A stretch of DNA of 64,000 nucleotides from Physcia stellaris (Eukaryota; Ascomycota; Lecanoromycetes; Caliciales; Physciaceae): assembly GCA_018902385.1 (NCBI GenBank), contig JABSSW010000015.1:558001-622000 (forward strand), given 5' to 3'. Made by a program: the position numbers and the translations under genes. This document shows positions 36,360-46,755 of the stretch, piece after piece (position 1 is the first letter of the stretch; each line of letters starts with the position of its first letter). Under the pieces are notes generated by a model that was given only the letters and a program-made list of their open reading frames with translations, did no database searches and was not told the origin of the DNA.

Positions 36360-37487
36360 CTATCTTCTCAAGCAATCTCCAAACCAGCCCCCTAGTTCTC
36401 TGATCTCTTTCTCATTCCACCAGCCTAAACCTTCTCTTTCAACAAATTGGATCCTCTTCGAGAGTGCTTCTCTATTCGTAGCTCGGTAAGATTCGTCTTC
36501 CCAATATCTCATGCTCTTTTTCAGAACCTCTACCATCTCTTCACCCTGAGCCTTGAACGCGTTGTCGATTCCAACTTCGAAACGCATGTACGGCAGTCGG
36601 AGTCCTGATCCGGTGGGTGGATACTTTCGATGAGAGCGCCGTTTCTTTGCATGAGCCGAGCAGACATCTCTCGTCGTGGGGGAATTGTTGGCTGCGGGAC
36701 GATCGAGCAGCTGGTAAAGGGCCGTGTTATCGGGTGGGTTAGCTGCTGGGGTGCGGAAAAAGAGGAGTGGACTAGCAAAAGGGTCGAAGTATTTCTCTGG
36801 GCGTGTGAACAGTCTGGACCGTAGGTGGAGTAGCGCGGCATGGGTGAGCGTCTGACCGTGCTGGGTCGCAAGCCGTTGGGGTGCGATGTTGTTTGCACTG
36901 GTAGAGTTTGTTTGTTCGAAACTGAGGTCTGCCAGAGGAACGCCGTTATCACCCGCAGGGAAAAGTGACGTCCAGTCTAGGATCGGATTCCCTATAGCGG
37001 CAGCTTTGATGGCTCCACTTGTAGGCCGGCATTCAGTCAGCGCAAGCATGCTTGCTAGACTCCCTCCAACCGGACCCTCCCCACAAACGCCGATATTGGC
37101 GGCTTCCCTTGAGCACTGTGCATCGTTCACATTGTTTCTGTCAACGCTCCTGCGCCCCAGATGGCGCTGAACCCAGTCGTACCCAGCCAGGACATCATGT
37201 ATCGGTGTGGGGTAAGGTTGTTCAGCGGATACTCTGTAGTGAATACAGACAGCCGTTGCGTTGGCGGCAAAGGCTAATGCAGGGAGAGGCGGATATTTCG
37301 ATGGTTCGAGGACTCGACCAAGATTGCCAGGCAGGTAGATGACCACCGGGCTGCCGAGTAATGTGGGTCTGGGAGCATAATAAATACTACGTGAATCAGC
37401 GTCATCCAATAATGCGGGAATTCTGCAATACAGACCTGAGCGGCACAGAGGATCTGAGCCCGACCTTGACGTTGACGCAGGTCTCAT
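36360..37487 (-). CDS. Alpha/beta hydrolase (abhydrolase_3-like)
   Basis: Single-exon protein of 375 aa as read. VVIYLPGNLGRVLEPSKYPP sits where the oxyanion-hole HGGG segment is expected but reads LPGN. VCIHYRVSAEQPYPTPIHDV and YDWVQRHLG are typical of carboxylesterase/HSL-like folds. The nucleophile elbow GxSxG region reads GVCGEGPVGGSLASMLAL, so the usual serine is replaced by glutamate-glycine (GEGPVGG). Together these suggest a divergent, possibly non-catalytic member. The start at 37487 is the first ATG after an in-frame stop; an extra 5' exon is possible. The neighbouring F-box and NTase-like genes give no functional clue. Confidence 0.65.
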   Translation of the reverse strand: MRPASTSRSGSDPLCRSGLYCRIPALLDDADSRSIYYAPRPTLLGSPVVIYLPGNLGRVLEPSKYPPLPALAFAANATAVCIHYRVSAEQPYPTPIHDVLAGYDWVQRHLGRRSVDRNNVNDAQCSREAANIGVCGEGPVGGSLASMLALTECRPTSGAIKAAAIGNPILDWTSLFPAGDNGVPLADLSFEQTNSTSANNIAPQRLATQHGQTLTHAALLHLRSRLFTRPEKYFDPFASPLLFFRTPAANPPDNTALYQLLDRPAANNSPTTRDVCSAHAKKRRSHRKYPPTGSGLRLPYMRFEVGIDNAFKAQGEEMVEVLKKSMRYWEDESYRATNREALSKRIQFVEREGLGWWNEKEIRELGGWFGDCLRR

Positions 37488-38007
37488 TAGCCTGTGCCGG
37501 GGTCACTGGACCAGAAGAGTAAGGGCGCCGTTGAGATGCGATGCACGAGCGCCGGCCGTTGCGTTCTAGAGTTAGACAACGTGCGCGACAGCGATGTGGA
37601 GTGCATCGCATTGCTCCGCATCGTCAAAATCTGGGTAGAAGTATGCTTTGCGGCAAGATGCGAGCAGTATATATATGCGAGATGATATGATTTCCCCCAG
37701 GAACTTGGATCTGACGCGGTGATCGGCGGAAGCGGAACAAGGCTGAGAGCATCTGGCCCCGAATCCCACCTCCTCATCATCCGTGGTCTCAAAGCGTGTG
37801 GAGGTCTGGATACAGTCCGTGGTACATAAGTGGCATTTGAAGTAGCCATTCAGGATTTCAACCGACACTAATAAATGGCGAACTGCATGACATTGCCATA
37901 CAGAAGCCCTGCGTTCGAAATAAATGTAAAATAGATTAACCCCCGCACCTCCTGCATTCGAACATGCTATCTCAGACAACGAACTAAGGTACCACCGCTA
38001 CTTCGCC

Positions 38008-39508
38008 ATGATGCCTCTTTCTGGCACTCTTGCTTCTCGCCGAGGAAATCCGACGTCTAAGAAGGGGATGCAAGCTAGCTTTAGGCAAAAGGGGCGAGCG
38101 TCAGCACATGCTGCGACTATTTTAGATCTTTTCGCACAATTTCCTATTCTCGACGAGATCTGTCACTGCCTCGACATTGGCGACATCATTCGCTTGACGC
38201 GGACATGCAAGTTCCTGTCTACCCTGTACCGATCTCTACTCCCCTCCCAATGGAACGTGGATAAACATCTTCGCCGCTTTGTAGACCGTCCTTTGACTTT
38301 CCGCCATCAGATGGCGAACTGTGACGCGCTTGGTAGGTCCATCCCGAGCACTTGCTTCCTTGGCCGGATATGCAATAGAAATCCTGGGACTATCTGGTCA
38401 CCTGGTCCATATCACACATGATCACAGGCTACTGGCGATCCACAGCCAGAAAACTGCTGACTCGGAGGCCTCGAACAGTGTCGGGCAGCCTAGCATTGCA
38501 GTTCTTTGAACGCACGACGTGGTCTAGTTCAGACCTGGATATCTATGTTAGGGCGAACGGTTCTGCCAGTTTCAGCCGCTATCTATGCGAGCAGGAGGGT
38601 TACATGCTCGCCGATGAGACAAATTTGGCAGATGATTATGAGGATGACGGTAATGAGATAGCCGAAGTATGAATGCCCTTACTGGCGTTGCTCGGTGCCT
38701 TAGCTGAAGGCTCTAGATTCACACCCTCGTCACAAAGAAGGGAGCTGGCGACGAGGTGAAAATCCAGATAATGACCGTCAAGACGGACCCTTTAATCTGT
38801 ATCCTGGCTGGGTTCTACAGTACCTTAGTGGTTTCCTTTTTTAGCTGGGAAAAGGCCTACAGCATCTTCCCCCGCCCAACGTTCATAGAGCGTCGAGCGT
38901 ACATGCTTAAGGAGATTAACGAGCGTCATGCGCCCCTGATAGCCAAATACAGCCGTCGAGGCTGGAATTTCCAGGACGTCGTATGGTCTGGAGAGCCTTC
39001 CGTTTCTGCATTAGAGGGCATGCGCCGTGCTGGAGACCGTCATTCCTGGATTATCCCCTTCGGCACCGAAACTATCGTAAAATCAGCGAAACCTGACCAT
39101 GTCCTCGCGTATGCTAATTTCCATATTGTGCAGCATTACAATAGCAATTGGGAAGGACGTGGACCTACCTATTACCAGATTACAGCCAAAAGCTTTACAG
39201 CCATGGTACTCCGGTATCAGTACGTCTATGCTTCGTCGAGCTGGCAAGATTTCCTTGGAACCAGGATGGACTCTCTAACAACAATTGAGCTTTTAAAGCT
39301 CCCGCCACGTGAGCGGCCTGTTTGGTTCGGCGAGGCTCTTCAGTTCCCAATTGCGCATTATTGTGCTCGGTATCATGATGGAACATTCCGCTTCCCGAAG
39401 GGGTGGACATACTTTGATGATGATGTGCCCAAGTGGTACGAGCAATGGGAGGTAGTCGAAAAGGGGCCGCCTAGAGCTTTGCTCACGCAATCCTCAAAGG
39501 ATGCATGA
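38008..39508 (+). CDS. F-box protein with nucleotidyltransferase-like signature
   Basis: Protein of 451 aa from exons 38008-38332, 38428-38666 and 38717-39508 (introns 95 and 50 nt; phases 1 and 0). A basic N-terminus is followed by an F-box-like helix set, FAQFPILDEICHCLDIGDII then RLTRTCKFLSTLYRSLLPSQ. After the first junction comes a stretch resembling the NTase-fold motif hGS-x(n)-DhDh: VSGSLALQFFERTTWSSSDL followed by DIYV. A further conserved-looking block is KIQIMTVKTDPLICILAGFY then STLVVSFFSWEKAYSIFP. The C-terminal 180 residues have no recognised domain. Proteins of this layout are widespread, uncharacterised fungal families. Whether the fold binds nucleotide is inference. Start chosen at the first of two adjacent ATGs. 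Confidence 0.75.
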
Positions 39509-39529
39509 TGTAATTTTTTTCAATACCGA

Positions 39530-42000
39530 TCAACCACCCACAGCGCCAGGCTCCCTCCAGGCGTCCTCCAACCAACCCATCTCCACCGCGCTCACCCCCC
39601 TCGCGTAGCTCTTGTTGGTGAACACAAATTCATTGAACAGGATCGCCCTTGCTGGTTTTCCAAAAAGCACACTTGAAGGGTGAATGGCCACTTTCTGATG
39701 ACCAGCGATGGTCTTATAGCTGCCGTCCGGAAGGCGTAACGCAGTGTTATATGCAAAGCCTTTGATGAAACATTTCAGAACACAGGCTGAGAGTTCTACC
39801 GTTAGGACGCTACGAGTAGGGGCATCTGAAGACAGAGACTTGGTAAATTGAGGCAAAGACCGGAGCTGTTTTCGAACGTCCAAAACAGCCCTCATCGCGC
39901 GGTGATTGACGAAATGCCTTCGGCACCAATCCTTTCGATCTGCGTTCTCAACCGAGTAGGCTTGCACGGTGGCTAAGAGTGTCAAATGATCGCCTTCTCT
40001 GCGGTACATCGCTGTTCTAGCTGTCTCGGCTTGCTCCTTTGATTCTTCTGACGTGGTTTTTTCGAAAATATTCTCTACGCTGAGGCAAGCGATAATATCA
40101 ATGACCTCAGATACACAATCGAGCTCTGGTTCCGTAGCCGCCAGGATAGTTCTCGCTAGCGAACCAGCGAGCGGTAGTTTGGCCGTCTGTAAGCCAATCT
40201 CGTTAATACGACCCGTCTCATCGAGAGCACCGAGTTGGAAGAGATGCATTAGTGCCTTCTCATAGGCCTCCCGCCGGGGACGATCGAGAAATGGGAAGCT
40301 ATAGATATTGTAGATGCCGCGAGCTTGCATCGTCAATATCGCCTGGCTAAGATCACATCGTAATATCTCTGGCGTATTAGACTGCGGCAAGGCAAGGTAG
40401 TCCTCCTCCGTATATAGACGCCAACATTTTCCAGGAGCTTCTCGGCCCGCACGTCCCATTCTTTGTATCGCTGCGGACTTCGAAATAGGCTTTACCAGTA
40501 GCAAATCCAAACCTATCTCCGTGCGGAAATGCTTGATCTTGGCTTTGCCGCAGTCTATCACGAATCTTACGCCAGGCACCGTGACTGAAGTCTCTGCGAT
40601 ATTAGTGGCGAGGATAATTTTTCGAGTGTGGGGAGGCGTGTGTTGGAAGACTGCTTGCTGAGCATCTTGAGGTAAGGCTGCGAAAAGCGGTAGGATGAGG
40701 AGCTTAGGTACATCTGTGCGCAATTCCTTTCCATGTTCTTTCACTAGCTTCTCAAGTGACTCGACTGTTTCTTGCCCAGTCAGAAAGACTAGCACATCGC
40801 CTGGCAGTGGCTCTTTATAGTGTATCTGGAGAATGGTCCGTAGCATGGCATCTAGCCAGTTCTGCACCGGTTTCGGTTCGTAATGGATTGTCACTGGGTA
40901 TTGGCGACCTTCTACGTAGCAGCTTGAAACGTGCTGAAGCCGTGAAGTTGTGAGAACGTCGTTTCCATTTCGATTGCCTTCCTGATCGTCGCCCGAGGAT
41001 GACAGTCCAGACCACTCTGATTCTTCGTCGGAAACTTCGGGTTTCGTAGTCCCATTCTCACCATTGCTCAGACCGTTCCCCAAAAACCCCTCTTCATAGA
41101 ACACTTCCAGCGACCTCATCTCAGCCGTCGCACTCATAATCACTACCTTCAATCCTAAGCCGCCTCTCCCCTCCTTGCCCCCACACAAAATTCCCCTCAA
41201 AAACCCTAACAGCAAATCCACATTGACCCCCCTCTCGTGCACCTCATCAAGCACAACAGCACTATAGCTCCTCAGCCAGGGATCCCTGAGCATCTCCTGC
41301 AACAGCAACCCCTCAGTCATGAATTTGATGCGCGTGCTGGGGGACGTGGAATTGTTGAAGCGAACCGAGAAGCCTACTTTGCTAGCTGGGGAGGAGGAGC
41401 CGAGGGGGGTGCCCATTTCCTGGGCGACGCGCGTGGCGAGCGTAATGGCGGCCACGCGACGTGGTTGCGTTATTGCGATGCAGCCGCCTATCTTCACAGG
41501 CTGTGCTCGTGTGCCGTTGGCTTGCTTCAACGAGGTAGAACTACTGAGTAGTTCACTGTTGGGGGGTAAAAGGATCTGCTGGCTTTTGCACCACGGTTCA
41601 TCAATGAGCATTTGCGGCACTTGCGTGCTTTTGCCGCTGCCCGTCTCGCCCGCGATGAGCATGACATCGTGATTGCGGAGGCGTGAGCGGATTTCCGTGG
41701 CGTGCGTCCAGATGGGGAGTTTTTTCTTTCTTTTTCGAGTGCTGCTGCTCTATCCTTGAGACCATGGAGATGGGGTCGTGGTATCGCTGGTGTTGCTTTC
41801 GCTGTGTTGTTCTGGACTGGCGATCCACTATTCTTAGTAAACAGTGGAGGGTGTGTCTCTGCCGGCAATATTGGGATATGGTGTGAAGATCTTTTTCGTT
41901 TCCCGGTGTTCGGAATTAGTGCATTTGGCTTTTCATTGAGTGCCGGGGGTAAATTAAAAGGAGAGACCTCCACCGAGCTTTGGCGAGCCCGTTCTGGCAT
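39530..42000 (-). CDS. DHR2: DEAH-box RNA helicase, DHR2-like (with apparent frameshift)
   Basis: Ribosome-biogenesis helicase of the DEAH/RHA family, nucleolar 18S pre-rRNA processing in yeast. From ATG 42000 the basic N-terminus (TGKRKRSSHH) leads to LKDRAAALEKERK, then one frame over to KLPIWTHATEIRSRLRNHDV and MLIAGETGSGKSTQVPQMLI (motif I). Later motifs are VVLDEVHERGVNVD (II, DEVH form), SATAEM (III), ATNIAETSVTVPGVRFVID (V) and QRMGRAGREAPG (VI), then helicase-associated and OB-fold regions to GVSAVEMGWLEDAW. The break falls in a run of six T (41720-41725). One more base there would give an uninterrupted 823-aa protein. No intron with proper signals explains it, so either sequencing error or a real lesion is possible. 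Divergent from riboflavin kinase. Confidence 0.88.
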
Positions 42001-42267
42001 GTTGGTCAATAGATGTATGCAAGACAACCTTATGCAATCGATATATCGATCGAAGATCATCGAAATTCGATCCAATCTACGCCACCGGGGCCACGTGCTC
42101 GCTTCAGGAGATTGGCTCCGCTAGCTCCAGATTAGGGTTCGGTCCGTCGATCTGGTACGATCTCGGCGATTTCTTCCTGCCTCGCCTGGCTTGCTCGACT
42201 TGCACTTGACATCATTTCCAGCCATCTTTCTTCAGCGTCAAAACCCCCTCTCCCCACCCCTACCTTC
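42001..42267. promoter_or_regulatory. Short bidirectional promoter between DHR2 and riboflavin kinase
   Basis: Only 267 bp separate the two divergent start codons, so both genes must draw their core promoters from this interval. It contains the inverted string ATCGATATATCGAT near 42038-42051 and pyrimidine-rich DNA before 42268. No specific factor site is asserted. Confidence 0.6.
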
Positions 42268-42907
42268 ATGCGACCCGACCGCCCTCGCTCGCCCCTTGCT
42301 GGCCCGGAGACTGGTCCTGCTGAGCCTTTCCCTATTCAGCTCTCTGGCCCTGTTGTCAAGGGGTTTGGGCGTGGTAGCAGAGAGCTTGGAATTCCTACCG
42401 CAAATATTCCCCTTGCTGGCTTGAGCGTTGGTGGGCACGAGGATGTCGAGAGCGGTATATACTATGGCTGGGCAGGTGTAGACATTGATGACCAAGGCGA
42501 ACGGATAAGAAGTCAAGGTGAAGGCACCAAATGTGGCGTGTGGGCGATGGTCATGAGTATTGGGTTTAATCCGGTTTATAAAAATACTGTTCGCTCCGTC
42601 GTACGTCTTGCCCACGTAGATTCATTGTAAAGACGAGTCAAGCAAGTCGCTGATTATGATACAGGAGGTTCATATCTTGCACTCCTTTCCCCAAGATTTC
42701 TATGACGCTCGCATGAACCTACTTATTTTGGGTTTCATTCGACCAGAGTATGACTACGTGAGTAAAGACAGTTTGGTAGAGGATATCAGAGTCGATATAG
42801 AGGTCGCACGAAGGAGTCTAGATCGTGCGGCTTATCAAACCTTCAAAAGTGATGAGTACCTGCTGCGATTCGAGGGCGAGGAACATGAGAACATGGTGGC
42901 TTCCTGA
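42268..42907 (+). CDS. FMN1: Riboflavin kinase (flavokinase)
   Basis: Phosphorylates riboflavin to FMN using ATP. Exons 42268-42600 and 42665-42907 join across a 64-nt intron (donor GTACGT, acceptor ACAG) and give 191 aa, normal for fungal enzymes. The nucleotide/flavin loop reads [18 protein letters not shown] (family G-R-G-S-(K/R)-E-L-G-I-P-T-A-N), followed by [28 protein letters not shown], where the intron falls between RSV and EVH, and [20 protein letters not shown] with the conserved glycine/arginine of the catalytic core. Start chosen at the first ATG, 26 codons ahead of the core domain. Shares a short promoter with DHR2. Confidence 0.93.
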
Positions 42908-43166
42908 AACAATGGAGCATTGTCTTGGAGGATAGTCGGATTTGGGTGTTTGGGCAGCGCCGTAAATTTGTTGGTATTCGTGCGATTGGCCGATTAAGTC
43001 ATAAGGGGCAAGCAATATATTGAAAATGTATGTTCACTACAGAACATAAGTGCAAAGCTGGTAATGAGTACAAAGTCCTAGCACACAATTTTGAACTCCA
43101 TGCAATGAGACCTCCGGAACCGACGCTGCGCTATGCTAGAAGTGGAAGCATAACTCGTAATTCATC

Positions 43167-45431
43167 TCAAATACAAGGGAGGAACTGTAGGTTGGTGAGC
43201 GACAATCGGCATGGCACTGTGTACTTTCACTTACGTTCATCACAATCAACATTGGAATATCGAACACATCTCTTTTCACCGTCCAACAGTAGCTGCACTC
43301 CACTTTGCCGTCCTTTTCTCCCAAGTCTGTAATCTTGGCTTCACCTCCTGCAGGACCTTTCCCAGCGAAATGCCTCTGTTTCTTGAGCCGGGACTCCACT
43401 TCATTATCAAAAGCCGAGTCTCCCTCCGCAGTAAAACTTGGATCATTGATGGTTCTGTATTTGAGAAGTTTGCATTGAGTAGTGACACTTCCTCTAGAAT
43501 CCCCAAAGGCTAGCCTGGCGAAATCTTCATAGAATTCTATCGCGCTGTCATCATCAAGGAGCTCTGCAAGGAAAACTGGCTGTTGCCTAGGCTCATCAGG
43601 AACACGAGGGGTATTGAAGCCACCCCGAGACGATGCGCCTGTTCCAGGCTGGCCGGACGTTCCGCCGGTATTGATATTGAGGTTTGGTACCTTACCAAGA
43701 AGGACCTCTTTCGACCAACCGGTGAGAATTGTAAACTCTTTCCCTACTGCAGCCACTTCTCCTGTCCGACGACAGACGATTGTTGGTGTACCGCACGCAT
43801 TAATGAATTCCTCGTATTCCCATAGTGTACGTTGGAAGCATTTCTCCATAAAGATCAAGTCTTCGCGGTTCAGAGTCTTGGTACATGATATGAATGATGG
43901 CCGGATAGAAGCGAGTGCTTTCGCTATACGTAAGGTTCTCTGAGGAGAGAAACGCTTCTGCAAGAAAGTTGTCAGACCGTGAAAGCCACTGGTGTACGAG
44001 TAAGGCTGCTTGACGCTATCATAGATCGACGAAGAGTCTCGAGCTCGCCGCGCCGGTAAGGCAGATGCTTGCTGGGTAGACCCTGACATTGTTGTTTGGG
44101 TATGTCGTTTTTGAGCGGAGCGGTCATGCATAGCTTGGCGTCCAATGTTGCTCACGTACGAGTTGTTCGCACTTGAGCTTTCGTCGAAGCCAGCCGTGAT
44201 ACCTTGCGAGCTTGAGCTAGTTGCAGGACTATCAAAAGCACTCGGGACCGCTCCAATGGAAAATGCAGGGGGAGCCTCTTGCTTCATAGACTCGGCCGGG
44301 TCTTGCCCCTGTCCAAGACCGTAAGGATTGGTTGCGTTTGCATGTCTGGGGTTACTTTGAACATCGCCGCGCCATTCTCCAAGGGTTTGCTCTTGCGGAT
44401 AATGATAGCCATGTGCCGTGCCAGGGCTGCCGCTATAGCTTGTCGATATTGTACCTGGGGTCGTGTAGCTGGTGTTGTTACCCTGGTTCAAAAGTCCAGA
44501 GGCATCGCTTGGGGGCGTCTCTGCTGCACCGGAAGACATGTGGCCAAGCATACCAAATTCCAGGGCACCGTAATGGTTTCCGAAATTAAAAGTAGCAGGG
44601 TCAAAATTATATTGATTTGGATCGCTCGTGTCATATGGAAGTCCACCGAAGGAAGTCTGCAATGTCGGAGTCGCTTGTTGAGACTGTCGTAGTGTATTGC
44701 CTAGACTTTGCATTGGCGAGCTTTGAGTATTAGAGCCAGAGTTGAAGTGGGGAGAAATTGGAGATTGCTGGGAACTGTAGGCCTGGGAGTTCATCAGTCC
44801 GTCTGACAACGGAGGTGGCATCTGGATCTGGGGGCTTGTCGATGCGAATCCTGGAAAGTTGGACGCGGATGACGGCTGCGAAGCATAGGTTAGATGTCCT
44901 GGATACGCAGGAGTCGATTGTAAGTGCTGGCCACGACCAAGGTTCTGAAGATATTGAAAGTGATTGCTTCCCGCACTTCTTGCCCCCAACCCCGGCATTA
45001 ATGCTTCACTCGGTGCATCATGCAAGTACTTTGCCTTTTTACGGACTCCGTCATGGCAGGCATCTTGCAGATTTCGTTTGATGCATCTCTGACAAGGCCG
45101 TTCATCTCCTATGAAAGTGTCAGTCGCTCACGATAAGAAGATGATGAAGTCTGCAATGCTATAACTATGAAACACACGGCTGACCACAAGTAAGATGTGC
45201 GCGTTGGCAAGCGAAGCATGCTCGTCGTGCCTTCTTCCTCCGCGGTCGTAAAGGGTCCTTGGCATTAGCAGCCTTGGATTGACCATTGCCGGAGCGAGAT
45301 TGACTGGACGTCCTGCTTTTGTCCGGTTGCTCGGCCATCTCAGCAGATTGTCGATCACCACTACTGTCGTCAGGGGACGGCGTCTGGGACTGCGAGGCTC
45401 CATCTTCGCCTGATTCGACGGTCATGTTCAT
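43167..45431 (-). CDS. ERT1: ERT1/AcuK Zn2Cys6 transcription activator of gluconeogenesis
   Basis: Nuclear regulator of gluconeogenic and non-fermentable-carbon genes. Exons 45431-45185, 45108-43235 and 43184-43167 (introns 76 and 50 nt) give 712 aa. The binuclear zinc cluster crosses the first intron: [20 protein letters not shown] then [20 protein letters not shown] and [16 protein letters not shown], essentially the ERT1 family signature. A long Gln/Ser-rich region follows, then a PAS-like domain ([33 protein letters not shown]). The final exon is 18 nt and encodes FLPCI plus stop, the conserved family end after MLIVMN; reading through the donor instead gives an unrelated tail. Two nearby ATGs (45431 and 45425) are possible starts. 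Confidence 0.93.
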
Positions 45432-46755
45432 ATATACTGAGCACCAAGGGTCCTTGAGGAACACACCACCCCGTATCCGTCGAGAGGGCCTTGGCTAGCC
45501 ACCCAAGTCCGCCGAATGCAGATCTCCCTTGAGGTGCAATCGGAGCGCCCCGCCTGGGGCCCTCAGGGGGACCACACACGGGGACACGTCGCTATGGATT
45601 GTCCACTGTCCAGGGCGCGAGGATCCCAGAAGACGGAGAGTGGCAGCATGCGTGAGGAGTTCGCAGGTGATGAACACGCAATAGGGCAGAGGTCAAGGTC
45701 AACGCAGTGGAACCTTGGATATGCGCAGGTAAACGTCGATCAACCGTGAAGAATTCCCGAGGTGAGCAACAAGAATTACGAAAAAAAAGACAAAAGACAG
45801 GAAATTCTACTTTATCGAATTCTTTGGCAGCCTATTCCTGGGGGGAGCCGAGGCGAAGGAGTAGGGGGTAGGGCGGAGGTAGCGAATCGATGGACAGTAT
45901 ATCGAGGGGGATCGAGATGGATGCAATTCGAGGTCAAAAAAGAGCTGCAGGAGAATATTGGAGCTGGGTATGCTGGTGCGACCACCAGGCCTGCGCTGAA
46001 CCCGTCGACTTGTGATTAGGGCCCGCAGGATCGGGAGCGCCGTGTTTCCAGAAGGCGTTCAGAGAATTGAAGGAAATGGACGGGGGAATATTAATAGCCA
46101 GGAGAATTGTATTTATTGGCAAGGAGCGAGTGATCTCCAGCTTCCGCTTCGCTTCTTCCCTCGCTGAGTCGACACTAGCCGATGGAGGAACGCTGCGGTG
46201 CTGTCATACGAGGCGACCGCTTTAGGAGTCGAGCCTGATTGCTAGAACTAACGCTGTCGCTGTCTTGCAGCATCACAGACTCGTGCACCGGGATTGGGCA
46301 GGAGGGACGAGTGCGAGCGTGGGTAATGGGTCGCTGTACCGCCGCTTGAGGATTGGTGAATGCGAACTATACTGCTTGGGGTTGGATCATCCGGTCCAAA
46401 AGAAGTTGGTGAGAAGATGCTGACCCAAATGGTCCCAGCCTGTCAGCGTCCACTGATCGCTCTGGAGCGCATAACGAAGCTGTCGATCATGGCCGTTGGA
46501 CTACTTGCTGCGCTTGCGCATCACTCGAGCGGGGAATCACCGAAGCATGACGCATCTTGCTGCAGTCCTAATCTACCTTGGCCTGATGGCGCCTCACTCC
46601 TCCACCATTCACCCTGCCCCTAGTGCTCCCTGGCACTCGTGAGCGAATGCCGAAGCGTAACTTTGGGAGGCGGCGGCACAGAGGCGAGATTGATCCTGAT
46701 GCAGCCATCTTACTCCTTCACCTGCGCCAAGCCAGGCCCCTGCTGCTCGTGCATG
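45432..46755. other. Upstream region of ERT1 and 3' flank of the MFS gene
   Basis: About 1.3 kb with no convincing coding sequence on either strand. The part near 45432-46100 probably includes the ERT1 promoter and leader (long A-rich run near 45780). The rest is ordinary mixed-composition DNA. Confidence 0.5.

Noticed and set aside
37488-37849. Upstream frame as the first exon of the alpha/beta hydrolase
   Set aside because: No usable donor/acceptor pair joins it to the hydrolase frame and it has no family similarity.
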